A DNA stretch of 64,000 nucleotides, taken from Bryobacteraceae bacterium (lineage in GTDB: Bacteria > Acidobacteriota > Terriglobia > Bryobacterales > Bryobacteraceae). A model generated the notes under the pieces. That model saw nothing but the letters and a program-made list of their open reading frames with translations, made no database searches and was not told where the DNA came from. The position numbers were made by a program, and so were the translations under genes. Positions 1-10,900 of the stretch are shown here, piece by piece; position 1 is the stretch's first letter; every line of letters begins with the position of its first letter. The stretch spans positions 29,169 through 93,168 of the forward strand of contig JAIEPW010000106.1 in the NCBI GenBank assembly GCA_019748195.1. Direction: 5' to 3'.

Positions 1-768
1 CAGGTCCAGGTATTCCATCTCGCGGATGGAGGCGGAGTTGCCGCGATACTCCACCAGGAACGGCACGATGCGGCGGAAGGGGCCGGGGATCAGCTTACCG
101 TCCTTCAGCGACTCGCCCAGTTGCGCGACATCGGGCGCGAGTTGGGAAACCGAGTAAGCGGGCCGGAATCCATTGGCATCGGCCGGGAACACGGCGGAGT
201 CGGGCCCCAGGCACTCCTCCAGGTTCAAGGCGAGTTCGTGCGGATCGCTGGTGGAGAAGAGCGCGCTGAGAGCGGTGGTCCACAGCAGCGCGGCTTCGGT
301 TTGACTACGGCTTTCCAGGCCATGCACCAGCAGATGGACCGGGTTGGCGAGCCGGGCCGCGTCTTTTTGTTCCCAATCGCGGAGCAGGCTGAGCCAGCGG
401 ACCAGTTCCAGCCGCTTGACGTGCGCGGGCCCGACTTCCCAGGCCCAGCGCGGCGGGGAGAAACTGGGGAAGCGCTCGATATCCATGACGCGGCGGCGCT
501 CGACGACAAACGACAGTCCGTTCACCGAGCCCGGCCCCAGCACCGTCATCGCGCTGATGCCGTGCCGGAGCTGCGCCGCGTCCGGCGACACCAGCCAGGT
601 TCTCGCCTCCAGCACCTCGTCCCATTGCGAGGCTTCGATGTAGCGGTTCACCCAGGCCAGCTCCGGCCATTCCTCCATGCGGAACGCGGCGATCCGCAGC
701 CCGCTTCCCAGGTCCATCGGTCCGAGGGTCCAATTACGGAGTGGCGCTGCCAGAAACGGGCCGTTCAT
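1..768 (-). CDS. Hypothetical protein, 3' end outside the window
   Basis: An open frame of 256 codons runs from an ATG at 768 to the window edge with no stop. An in-frame TAA lies three codons upstream of the ATG, so this is the first possible start. The Shine-Dalgarno match is weak. The product starts MNGPFLAAPLRNW and is rich in Trp and Leu. I see no signal peptide, membrane segment or motif I can assign to a family. It lies downstream of the pnp terminator, so it is probably transcribed separately. The codon pattern looks like the neighbouring real genes, and the short frames on the other strand look like shadows. Function unknown. Confidence 0.7.
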   Translation of the reverse strand, partial: MNGPFLAAPLRNWTLGPMDLGSGLRIAAFRMEEWPELAWVNRYIEASQWDEVLEARTWLVSPDAAQLRHGISAMTVLGPGSVNGLSFVVERRRVMDIERFPSFSPPRWAWEVGPAHVKRLELVRWLSLLRDWEQKDAARLANPVHLLVHGLESRSQTEAALLWTTALSALFSTSDPHELALNLEECLGPDSAVFPADANGFRPAYSVSQLAPDVAQLGESLKDGKLIPGPFRRIVPFLVEYRGNSASIREMEYLDL

Positions 769-812
769 CCGCTTGTCTTATCGGCGGCAAACCGGACGCT
801 TTTATGCGGCCC

Positions 813-853
813 AAGAAAAAAAGAAAAGCGGCCGCCGAAGCCGCCGCCTTTCC
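813..853 (-). terminator. Rho-independent terminator after pnp
   Basis: Read on the minus strand, about 20 bases after the pnp stop, a GC-rich stem closes on a UUCG tetraloop with one bulged G and one G-G mismatch. It is followed directly by TTTTCTTTTTTTC. The position, stem and T-run all fit an intrinsic terminator ending the rpsO-pnp transcript. Confidence 0.85.
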
Positions 854-872
854 GCCTGGCAAGAGAGAATGC

Positions 873-2975
<2,103 letters not shown>

Positions 2976-3143
2976 CGATGTGTTTCCTTTTAATCAAATG
3001 CCGTCCGTGCCCTTGCGAACCGGAACGGTGCAAGTTGACCAAGAGGAGACTTTGGAGTGAACTGCCTTGGTGATGCGCGCTCGCGTGCTCAACGCGTGCG
3101 TTCGGGCGGGAAACCGTCCCCGCCTGCCGTGGTAAACCGGGAG

Positions 3144-3413
3144 CTATCGGCGGATGCCCAAGCTCTGGATCAGAGTCTGGTAACGTTCCGGACTATGCTT
3201 CTTCAAGTAATCCAGCAAACGGCGCCGCCGGGCCACCATCGTCAATAGACCTCGACGGGAATGGTGGTCCTTCTTGTGAGTCTTGAAATGCTCCGTGAGT
3301 TCGCCGATCCGGCGGCTCAAGATGGCGACTTGTACCTCGGGCGATCCGGTATCAGATTTGTGAACCCGATACTTGGAGATCACCTGCTGCTTTTCTTCGG
3401 AAACCAGTGCCAT
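3144..3413 (-). CDS. rpsO: 30S ribosomal protein S15
   Basis: This 89-residue protein has the usual S15 length and family landmarks: the start [12 protein letters not shown], the segment [13 protein letters not shown], the segment [11 protein letters not shown], and the basic [11 protein letters not shown]15 binds the central domain of 16S rRNA early in 30S assembly. A GAGGAG Shine-Dalgarno lies about 13 bases upstream of the ATG. The next gene is pnp. In many bacteria S15 represses its own translation through a leader structure. The leader here (3414-3489) is short and I cannot assign such a structure. Confidence 0.98.
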   Translation of the reverse strand: MALVSEEKQQVISKYRVHKSDTGSPEVQVAILSRRIGELTEHFKTHKKDHHSRRGLLTMVARRRRLLDYLKKHSPERYQTLIQSLGIRR

Positions 3414-3489
3414 CGCTGAGTCTATACTCCTCGTCTATCCTTAATCGTCTTGTCTTCCGCTAGGGTAGCACAAAATTGCAACATTCCGT

Positions 3490-3519
3490 CAGGCCCCCGG
3501 CCGGAGCCGGTAAGGCCTG
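3490..3519 (-). terminator. Hairpin between the DUF6152 gene and rpsO
   Basis: An outer CAGGCC/GGCCTG stem encloses a second CCGG-rich stem, 28 bases after the stop of the DUF6152-like gene. No good T-run follows, so it may end the upstream five-gene transcript only weakly, or may belong to the rpsO leader. Confidence 0.4.
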
Positions 3520-3546
3520 CTTCTTCTGGAACTTGCAAAGACGCTC

Positions 3547-3987
3547 CTATTGCTTCTGCTCGCCCGGCTTGTCGTACGGCGCCCCGGTGCCGGAGGACCC
3601 CATGAAGAACTTGCGGCCGTCGGCCAGCGTGACGTCCCGGCCGTTGGCGCGGTTGGACCGGTCCTTGGCCTGATAGCCGTCCACGATGATCATTTCGCCG
3701 GGCTTGATGGTGTCCCGCTTCAGGCCCCGCCGCAGCAGGCTGTTCGGAGTGCCCCCTTCCACCATCCACACCTTCTTCGATCCGTCCTTTTCGGTGACCT
3801 CCAGGTGGATCCAGGTGTGCGGGTTGATCCACTCCACCTTCACCACCGGACCTTTCAGCAGCAGCGGACGGTTCGGATCGAACTCCGCCCCGAAGGCGTG
3901 ATGCGCGTACAGCGGCGCGGTCCACCAGAGCAATCCGCCCACGGCGCCCGCCGCCGCCAGAGTCAGCCATTTCGCATTGCGGCTCAT
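3547..3987 (-). CDS. DUF6152-like exported protein
   Basis: The 146-residue protein begins with an N-terminal hydrophobic stretch (about 8-27) ending in YAHH, like an export signal with a His pair at the mature end. It then follows the DUF6152 pattern: LKGPVVKVEWINPHTWIHLEV, a WMVEGGTPNSLLRRG segment, IKPGEMIIVDGY, and LADGRKFFM near the C-terminus. The family is small, exported and of unknown function. It is the last gene of a unit that also holds two paralogous secreted proteins and two paralogous DUF6644 proteins, 24 bp after the preceding gene. The C-terminal tail (GTGAPYDKPGEQKQ) is polar. Family assignment is from recalled sequence pattern only. Confidence 0.8.
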   Translation of the reverse strand: MSRNAKWLTLAAAGAVGGLLWWTAPLYAHHAFGAEFDPNRPLLLKGPVVKVEWINPHTWIHLEVTEKDGSKKVWMVEGGTPNSLLRRGLKRDTIKPGEMIIVDGYQAKDRSNRANGRDVTLADGRKFFMGSSGTGAPYDKPGEQKQ

Positions 3988-4011
3988 GATCTGTAGTCCC
4001 TCCTACGAATT

Positions 4012-5067
4012 CTACTTCTTCTCCGACGCCTTCTTGGCTTCCGCCTCGGCTTCCAGCACGCGCGCGCCGCGCAGGATTCCGGCGAACGAATAGTTGCCTT
4101 CATGGCAGGCGTATTCGTAAATGCGCTGGTCAGTGGCGGGCCAGATCATTTCCCCGCTCCAGGGGGCGGTCCACACCGTGGGATCCTCCACGGTGAACTG
4201 ATAGCGCAGCGTCTTGGCGTCAATGCGCGAGAAACGCTCCACCACGTGCAGGTTGCGCGTGGCATTGAACAGCCCGGAACGGTCCGTGAAATTGGTGGTG
4301 TCCACCACCAGCGTGTCGCCTTCCCACCTGCCGATGGAATCGCCGAGCCAGCGCCGGATTTCGGGCGGCTCATGCTTGCCGTTGATGCGAATGATCCGCG
4401 CGTCATGCACCATCTCGTTCAGGATGATCACCGTGTCCTTGGTCTGTACGATGCGCTTCACATTGTTGTAGAGCACGGGCAGAGCGGGCGGTCCGGCGGA
4501 GGAACCGAACCCCAGCAGGCAGCGCTCGGCCAGGCCTCGCAGTTCCGGATCGTCGAACGGGCCGGGGTTGAGCCCTTCGGCCACCCACCAGGCTTCGCCG
4601 GTGTTCTGGCGATTGAAGCGGACGCGTTCCCGCGCCGCCTTCATCGCCGCCGGTGTCATGGGCGGCAGTTGCCCGTTCTTGGGGTCGGTGACGATGGAGG
4701 TGCGGTACTTGCCGTTGATCTGGAACGCGCCGGAGCCGCGATCGGTCCACACCGTGTTATAACCGCCGACGTTGCCCGCGGCGCCTTCCGAGCCGTCTCC
4801 GCCCTTGGGCGGAGCGGCGCGATTGGGATCGCTGCTGCGGCTGTTGGCCGCCATGCGCGCGGCCTCCTGCTTCTCGATGGCCCGCGCCTCGTCCGGCGAC
4901 AACTCCAGGCGATCGCCCAGCCGCGCCGGGCGCACCAGGGGGGTCAGCGTGGCGATGTCGTAGGTGCCGGACAGATCCGGCGGCGCCGCGGCGGGTTTCG
5001 GCTTCGGCGCCTGCCCGAACGCCTCCACGGCGCCCAACAGAATTACCGCGAATGTCGTTTTACGCAT
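4012..5067 (-). CDS. Secreted protein of unknown function, paralogue A
   Basis: I place the start at the ATG at 5067 (MRKTTFAVILLGAVEAFGQ), because GGAGGAGACG lies just upstream and a signal peptide follows directly. An in-frame GTG at 5085 would add six residues. The product is 351 residues. After a Pro/Ala-rich linker comes DLSGTYDIATLTP, and the C-terminal half holds the motif GRWEGDTLVVDTTNFTDRSG. This motif recurs in many exported proteins of soil bacteria that are annotated only as hypothetical. The neighbouring gene at 5086-5928 shares this motif and the following segment up to a W-T-A-P-W/F-T-A-P-W end, so the two are paralogues. No catalytic residues are evident. Location is probably periplasmic or extracellular. 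Confidence 0.85.
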   Translation of the reverse strand: MRKTTFAVILLGAVEAFGQAPKPKPAAAPPDLSGTYDIATLTPLVRPARLGDRLELSPDEARAIEKQEAARMAANSRSSDPNRAAPPKGGDGSEGAAGNVGGYNTVWTDRGSGAFQINGKYRTSIVTDPKNGQLPPMTPAAMKAARERVRFNRQNTGEAWWVAEGLNPGPFDDPELRGLAERCLLGFGSSAGPPALPVLYNNVKRIVQTKDTVIILNEMVHDARIIRINGKHEPPEIRRWLGDSIGRWEGDTLVVDTTNFTDRSGLFNATRNLHVVERFSRIDAKTLRYQFTVEDPTVWTAPWSGEMIWPATDQRIYEYACHEGNYSFAGILRGARVLEAEAEAKKASEKK

Positions 5068-5085
5068 CTTCGTCTCCTCCAGCAC

Positions 5086-5928
5086 CTAGCGCGGAAGCGG
5101 CTTCCGCCGGTACTCCCCAAACATCAATTCTTCCACGAACTCCACGCACTTGAAGTCCATCAGCCGCGCGTCCGGCTCCATGCGGCGGTACAACGGCAGC
5201 GAGATCTTCCAGGGCGCGGTAAACACCTCGGGGTCTTCCATGGTGGCCTCATAGCGGATGTGATTCGGGCTCATCATCGTGAAACGCTCGGTCACTTTCA
5301 ACTGGTTGCTGTGGTGGGTGCCGGAGCGGTCGAACCAGGTCTGATCGTTCAGTCCGGTGGTGACCACCACCAGCGTGTCCCCTTCCCAGCGGCCCACCGA
5401 CTGGCCCATCCAGGAATCGGTTTCCGCCGGACCCGGGTCCTGGAACAGAATGTCGCGGACCGCGCCCGCATACTCATAAGCGATGAAGAACGAACTGTTG
5501 TTCTGCGCGATCTGGAACGGGAACGGCATGTACGTCGCGCGCGGGATGCCGGGCAGATAGCACTTCACCTCCGGATCGCGGTCCAGCCAGTTCTTCCGGT
5601 TCTCCTCGCGCTTGGCCTGAGCCTCCGGCTTGTACGGGATCTTGCCGCCCTCGACGATGCCCATGCTGCCCGGGACCGAGCCGACCGCGCCCAGGCGCAG
5701 CAGCGGCACGGCGGGCAGCGGTCCGTACGGGCCGTCCCGCAGCATCAGGGAGGGGCGCGCCATGTGGCGCTCCACGTCGTAGTGGAACGGACCCAGAGCT
5801 TGCCAGATGCCGTTGAAGTCGGGCTTGCCGTTGCCCAGCCTCTGCGGCTGAAATCCGCGCGGCGGCTGGGCGCCCAGGCCCGCGGCGCCGGCCATCAGGA
5901 TCAACAAAAGCGCAATCGGCGATTTCAT
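5086..5928 (-). CDS. Secreted protein of unknown function, paralogue B
   Basis: The 280-residue protein starts MKSPIALLLILMAGAAGLGAQ, a good Sec signal peptide, followed by NGKPDFNGIWQALGP. The C-terminal half has SVGRWEGDTLVVVTTGLND, then a THHSNQLKVTERF segment and MEDPEVFTAPW, matching paralogue A downstream over about 70 residues. It is 71 residues shorter than A. The DFNGIW start motif of the mature part is typical of this unnamed exported family. The gene sits between the DUF6644 pair and paralogue A, with short gaps on both sides, so it is probably co-transcribed. Function unknown. Confidence 0.85.
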   Translation of the reverse strand: MKSPIALLLILMAGAAGLGAQPPRGFQPQRLGNGKPDFNGIWQALGPFHYDVERHMARPSLMLRDGPYGPLPAVPLLRLGAVGSVPGSMGIVEGGKIPYKPEAQAKREENRKNWLDRDPEVKCYLPGIPRATYMPFPFQIAQNNSSFFIAYEYAGAVRDILFQDPGPAETDSWMGQSVGRWEGDTLVVVTTGLNDQTWFDRSGTHHSNQLKVTERFTMMSPNHIRYEATMEDPEVFTAPWKISLPLYRRMEPDARLMDFKCVEFVEELMFGEYRRKPLPR

Positions 5929-5941
5929 TCAGTGCTCCCCC

Positions 5942-6424
5942 TCAGTAGAACGCAATCCAGCGGCCGGAGAAAGCCACGCCGAACCACAGCGCGAGCGACG
6001 CCAGCGCGGTCAGGCGTCCTCCTCCGGTCACCGCCAACTCGATGCTCTTCCGCGCCACCCGGCGGCGGACCGTGAAAGCAAAAATCGTAGCCACCGCCAG
6101 AAGTCCCATCTTGTACCAGAACGGCGGGCTGTAGTAGCACTTCACCGCCTCGGACAGGAACATCGGCACGCCGGTCACCGCCATCATCGCCACCCCGCCG
6201 GTCAGCCAGGGATGCAGCGCCGCCTCCAGCTTCGCGGCGGGCTGTTCGCGCAATCCCCAGCCGAGCAACCGCAGGTCCACGGCGAGCACCGCTCCGCCCA
6301 TCAAGCCCAGCGCCAGAAGGTGCACGCACTCGATCACCGGGAACATCCACAGCGATTCGCGGACCTTGGTCCCGATGAAGGTTGCTTCCAGCGATTGAAA
6401 AAAGGCGAGCAGATCCATCGTCAT
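5942..6424 (-). CDS. DUF6644-like membrane protein, copy 2
   Basis: The 160-residue integral membrane protein has four to five hydrophobic segments (about 26-52, 70-90, 100-118 and 134-155). The pattern RESLWMFPVIECVHLLALGLMGG followed by AVDLRLLG is characteristic of DUF6644. Its ATG overlaps the TGA of the upstream copy (ATGA at 6421-6424), which suggests translational coupling. A second ATG two codons in is a possible start. The two copies align along their whole length (RESILLYPIIETTHVL in the other). Family function is unknown. Conserved Trp, His and Glu near the first membrane segment could bind a cofactor, but that is speculation. Confidence 0.8.
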   Translation of the reverse strand: MTMDLLAFFQSLEATFIGTKVRESLWMFPVIECVHLLALGLMGGAVLAVDLRLLGWGLREQPAAKLEAALHPWLTGGVAMMAVTGVPMFLSEAVKCYYSPPFWYKMGLLAVATIFAFTVRRRVARKSIELAVTGGGRLTALASLALWFGVAFSGRWIAFY

Positions 6425-6918
6425 TCAAACCACTTGTAGGCTTGCATGCGCCCGCAGATGATCACGCCGCTCCAGAACAGCAGCGAGAACAGGCCCGCCA
6501 GGCGCGCGCCCCGCGGCGGATGGAGCGCGGAATCCCAGGTTTCCACCTTGCGGAAAACGGTCCGGTGAAACACCATCGCATTCACCCCCGCCAGCACGAT
6601 CAGCAGCATCTTCACGCGAAAGAAAATATTGGTGTAGGCTCGCAACGGACCGGAGTAAAACAGCAGCACGCCGGTGATCGCCATCAGCACGAACCCGATC
6701 ACGCCCAAGGGCTGAATCCGCCGCGTGATCTGCGTCACCGGAACGTCGCGCAGCGCGATCCCCGTCAGCCGCAGGTCCATCAGCCCGATGAAGCCGAAAA
6801 AAAGCGCCAGCGTCAGCACGTGCGTCGTTTCGATGATCGGGTACAGCAGGATGGATTCGCGGATGGAAGCGCTGCCGCCTGTCGATTCGAGCCAGGTGAA
6901 GAACTCCAGCAAGTTCAT
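6421..6918 (-). CDS. DUF6644-like membrane protein, copy 1
   Basis: The 165-residue polytopic membrane protein is a paralogue of the next gene. It has the segment SIRESILLYPIIETTHVLTL followed by GLMDLRLTGIALRDVP, then further hydrophobic segments at about 73-90, 98-118 and 140-156. It is the first gene of the five-gene unit running to 3547. The 87 bp between it and the divergent cytochrome-like gene must contain its promoter. Its stop overlaps the start of copy 2. Like its partner it has a conserved Glu-Thr-Thr-His in the first long hydrophobic segment. Function unknown. Confidence 0.8.
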   Translation of the reverse strand: MNLLEFFTWLESTGGSASIRESILLYPIIETTHVLTLALFFGFIGLMDLRLTGIALRDVPVTQITRRIQPLGVIGFVLMAITGVLLFYSGPLRAYTNIFFRVKMLLIVLAGVNAMVFHRTVFRKVETWDSALHPPRGARLAGLFSLLFWSGVIICGRMQAYKWFE

Positions 6919-7005
6919 CGCGATGCGTTAGGGCTCCGGTAAATCATTTCGCGCGCCGTGAGGAAGTTAGTATATGCTACTCTTTCGCGATTCCGGGAGA
7001 ACGAC

Positions 7006-7503
7006 ATGAAAATTTACAGTGCCCTGCTGGCCGCGGCGTCCTGCCTGCTCCTGACCGGATGCAACAAGCCGCAGGCCGCCGCCACCGCCGCCGCCGCGCC
7101 GCCGTACAAGCCGGTCGCGACGCTGGAAGAGGTGATGCACGGCATGGTGATCCCCAACGCGGAGGTGGTCTGGGATGCCGTGGGCTACGTCAGCACCGTC
7201 AAGGGCAGCACCGAGATCAAGCCGGCGAGTGAAGACGACTGGATCAAGATCGAAGCCAGCGCGATCACGCTGACCGAGGCGGGCAACCTGCTGATGATGT
7301 CCGGCCGCGCCAAGGACAACGCCAAGTGGATGGAACGGTGCCGCGCGCTGGTCGACGCCGGCAGCTCCGTTCTGAAAGCCGCCAAGGCCCGCAACCCCGA
7401 GGAGTTATTCACCCGCGGCGGCGACCTTTTTGACGCCTGCCAGGAATGCCACTTCCAGTACCGGTTCACCACCAAGGACCCGGGGACGTTCCGCAGCCAC
7501 TAG
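7006..7503 (+). CDS. Lipoprotein with one C-terminal CxxCH heme motif (cytochrome c'-like)
   Basis: I choose the ATG at 7006 because GGGAGA precedes it and the product opens with a lipoprotein signal, MKIYSALLAAASCLLLTGC (lipobox LTGC). An upstream in-frame start would bury this signal. The 165-residue product is mostly helical after a short Ala-rich linker and has a single CQECH heme-attachment motif near the C-terminus. The C-terminal position is typical of class II (c') cytochromes rather than class I. It diverges from the DUF6644/DUF6152 unit. Its TAG stop shares the palindrome CTAG with the stop of the convergent response regulator. Electron carrier or gas-binding roles are both possible. 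Confidence 0.75.
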   Translation: MKIYSALLAAASCLLLTGCNKPQAAATAAAAPPYKPVATLEEVMHGMVIPNAEVVWDAVGYVSTVKGSTEIKPASEDDWIKIEASAITLTEAGNLLMMSGRAKDNAKWMERCRALVDAGSSVLKAAKARNPEELFTRGGDLFDACQECHFQYRFTTKDPGTFRSH

Positions 7504-7973
7504 CGGCACGCTGCCGCTCGGGCGCCAGCGCCCGGCAGCCGGACGCATTCGAACCAGTAAGACACCAACTGACGCGTCAGCGCGAACACCTCGTCGATGC
7601 TTTCCGGCTTGCCCACATAAGAGTTCGCCCCGCAAGAGTAGCAGCGTTCGATATCGTCAGGATTCGTGGAACCCGATAACACCACCACGGGAATGCACTT
7701 CAGGCGCGGATCGGAGCGGACGTGCTGCAGCACCTCATAGCCGCTCATTACCGGAGCGTTCAGATCGAGCAGCAGGAGATCGCAGGCGGCGCCGCTTTCG
7801 CGAAAGGCGTCCAGCACCCGGATCGCCTCGCCGCCGTCGCCCACGATCCGCACTTCCACGGCCGCGCCTGACGCGGCGAATCCCATCCGCAGCAGGTGCG
7901 CATCGGCGGCGTTATCCTCCACCACCAGAATTCGGGGAACGCGGGAGGAGAAGTGTGACATAGAGTTGCTCAT
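7500..7973 (-). CDS. Single-domain response regulator, Rcp1-like
   Basis: The 157-residue protein has one receiver domain: acidic pair E19-D20 in ILVVEDN, phospho-acceptor D70 in LLLLDLNAP, the conserved S/T region VVLSGST, and K in YVGKPES. The form LDLNAPVMSGYEVL and the order of the motifs match the Rcp1-type regulators that pair with phytochrome-like or PAS-containing kinases. I place the start at 7973, since its ATG overlaps the TGA of the kinase gene (ATGA, 7970-7973), so the two are probably translated together. There is no output domain, so it must act through a protein partner. The gene ends by sharing CTAG with the cytochrome-like gene. Confidence 0.92.
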   Translation of the reverse strand: MSNSMSHFSSRVPRILVVEDNAADAHLLRMGFAASGAAVEVRIVGDGGEAIRVLDAFRESGAACDLLLLDLNAPVMSGYEVLQHVRSDPRLKCIPVVVLSGSTNPDDIERCYSCGANSYVGKPESIDEVFALTRQLVSYWFECVRLPGAGARAAACR

Positions 7974-10900
7974 GATGGGGTACCCGGCCCGGGCGCGATC
8001 GGCGCGGGCGCCGCATTCGGCGCCGTGAAGAAAAATGTGGACCCTTTCCCCGGCTCCGATTCCACCCAGATTCGCCCGCCGTGACGCTCCACGATTCGCT
8101 TGGCGATGCTGAGCCCGATTCCGGTTCCGGGAAATTCGCGGCCGTGCAGCCGCTTGAAGACCGTGAAGATATGCTCGGAGTAGCGCGGATCGATGCCGAT
8201 GCCGTTGTCGCGAACCGAGAGGATCCACTCCGGCCCGGCCGCCCGCGCCGAAATATGAATGGCGGGGGGATCCGGACCGCGATACTTGATCGCGTTGCCG
8301 ATCAGGTTCTGCAGCAATTGCAAAAGCAGCGTGCGATCCATGGCGACGGTGGGCAATGGATCGAAGGTGATGGCCGCGCCCGCGCTCTGGATGGCGATCT
8401 GCAAATTCATGATGGCCGAGGCGAGAACGGCTTCCGAGTTTGCCGGTCCGGGTTTGATCTCCTCGTGCGCCACCTGCGAATACGCCAGCAGGTCCAGAAC
8501 CATGTGGCGCATCCGCTCGGCCGCCGCCACCACGTGATCCAGGTAACCGGTGGTGTTTTCGTCCAGGCTGGCGCTCAGATCGCGGCGCAGCAACTGCAGG
8601 TACACGGTGACCGTCCGCAGCGGCTCCTGCAGGTCATGCGAGGCCGCGAACGCGAACTGCTGCAGATCCAGGTTGTAGCGCCGCAGTTGGTCCTGCGATC
8701 TGCGCTCCTCGGTCACGTCCCGGATGTTGAGTTGCACGCAGCGCTTGCCCTGGATTCGATACTGGTTGCCGATGACCGATACCACCAGCTCGCGTCCGTC
8801 CCGGGTGCGGATTACGGAATCGTAGCGCGCTTCCTCCTCCCAAGAAACCAGGTCGAGCACGCCAGCCGCCTGCCCGGGACCGGCGAAGGGTGCGATGTCC
8901 GCGAACGAGCGGCCCAGAAGCGTGGATTTTTCGTATCCGGTGACCTCGCAGAATCGCGGGTTCGCGTCAATCACCTCGCCGGTGTCCGCGTCCAGCAGGA
9001 CAATCAGGTCACGAGCCGATTCAAACAGCCGCCGGTAGCGAATGCCCGCGGCTTCCTTGCGGTCCGTTACGTCCTCGATGGCCAGCAGGACCTCGGAACG
9101 CTTGGGATCGCGCCCGACGATCCGCCGCGCGTTCAGCCGCATGGTGCGGCGCCCGACGCCGAGAATCTCCTGCTCCACCTCCAGGTCGCGGAACGGGACA
9201 TCGCGCGCCAGAGCCTGGTCCAGCAGGGAACGCAATTCCGGAAGATCCCATTGTCCGCCGCCGATTTCGTGGAGAAGCTGCCCGTTGGCCTGCGCGGGGG
9301 TCAAATGGAACGTCCGGTAGAAGGCGGAGGTCGCCCGCTGGATTCGCAAGTCGGCATCCAGAACCAGCAGCGGATGCCGCACCGTCTCCACGATCGCCTC
9401 CGCGAAGTCGCGCGCGATTTCGGCGCTTTCCAGCGCGCGGGTCAGCGCATTGGTGTCGATAAAGGCAGCCACCGCCCCGTCGATCCGGTCATCCAGCGTT
9501 CGATACGGCCTCGCGATCACCTGGTACCGGCAGCCGTCCGCGTCGGTCGCGCCCTGCTCCTGCACCGCCAGCGTGCGGATCGCCGCCGCCAGCATTTCCG
9601 CCACCGGGACGCCGGGGAAATTCAACGGCATCGTGCGAACCTCGCGTCCCACATCGGCGGAGGACAGGTTCAACAGGCGCTCCGCGGCCGGCGTAAAACG
9701 CCGCAGCCGCATGTCCATGCCGCACATCAGAATAGGAATGTTTACCGCGTTCAGCACGTTGCTCAGGTCATTGCTGACAATCGAGATCTCCGCGTTGCGG
9801 TGGCTCAATTCCTCGTTGACGCTGATCAGCTCTTCGTTGGAGGATTGCACTTCCTCCTTGGCGGTCCGCAATTCCTCATTGGCGCTTTGCAGTTCCTCGT
9901 TGGCGGACTGCGCCTCCTCATTGGCCGCGCGCAGTTCTTCGGTCGCGGCCTCATGCTGTTCCGTGATCTTGCGCAGGTAATCGCGCGCTTCCGCCAGTTC
10001 CGCGCGCAGGGCGGCCACGGGCCCCGCCTGCCCGCCTTCCGCCTCGCTGACGGCCGCGGCCGGCTCCTCCTCGCGAGCCTCGAACAGCACCAGGAAACAA
10101 CGCGTTTCGGCGTGGCTCACCGGAATGACGTGCAGTTGGATCTCCCGGCGCCGGCCCTCGTGCACGATCCAGATCCCCGATTCACGGACGGGTTCATTGC
10201 CCGCCGCCGCCAGATCCACCGCGCGGCGGACGGGATAAACCAGCGCTTCGTTGACCAGCCGCAGCAGGTGCAGACTCGCGTCCCCCTGCGGCGAAGCCTG
10301 CAGAAACGGGCTCGTCTGGCCGTGGAAATGAAGGATCTCCAGGTCGCCGGTGACCAGAACCCCGGGAGGCGCATACAGGTTGCGAAGGATGCGCAGCGCC
10401 GTGATTTCCAGCGATCCCGCCGATAGGAGCCCGGTGCGGCCGGGAACCCGCGGCTGGCTGCTTTCCGCCTTCTGCCGGTGTTGCGGGAAACCGAACACCG
10501 ACGCGGGTGACGCCGGAGCCGCGCGGCGCGCGAAGATCTTGTGTTCCGCGTTCAGCGGCGCGAACAGATCCCCCGGACCTTCGGCCGTTTCCGCGCTGCC
10601 CAGCACCAGGATGCCCCCGGGATTCAGACTGTAATGCAACAACGGCATGATGCGCCGCTGGGCATGCGCCGCGATGTAAATCAGCACGTTGCGGCACACC
10701 ACCAGGTCCAGCCGCGAGAACGGCGCGTCGGCGGTCAGATCGTGGCGGGCGAAAATACACCGGTCGCGGATCGCCTGGGAAATACGGTAGCCCGAATCCA
10801 CCCGCGTGAAGTGGCGGTCCAGCCGCTTCCGGCTGACCTCCTGCTCGATGGCCGCCGGGTATAGCCCCGCGCGAGCCTTATCGATCGCCGCTTCACTCAC

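Noticed and set aside
5925..6428. Alternative 167-codon frame over the DUF6644-like copy 2
   Set aside because: The frame at 5942-6424 has hydrophobic segments and aligns with the neighbouring DUF6644 copy, while this one is Arg/Gly-rich with no such pattern.
9781..9990. Degenerate tandem DNA repeat in the kinase gene
   Set aside because: It reflects the heptad-like coiled-coil coding (SANEELQ-type) and not a DNA repeat or mobile element.
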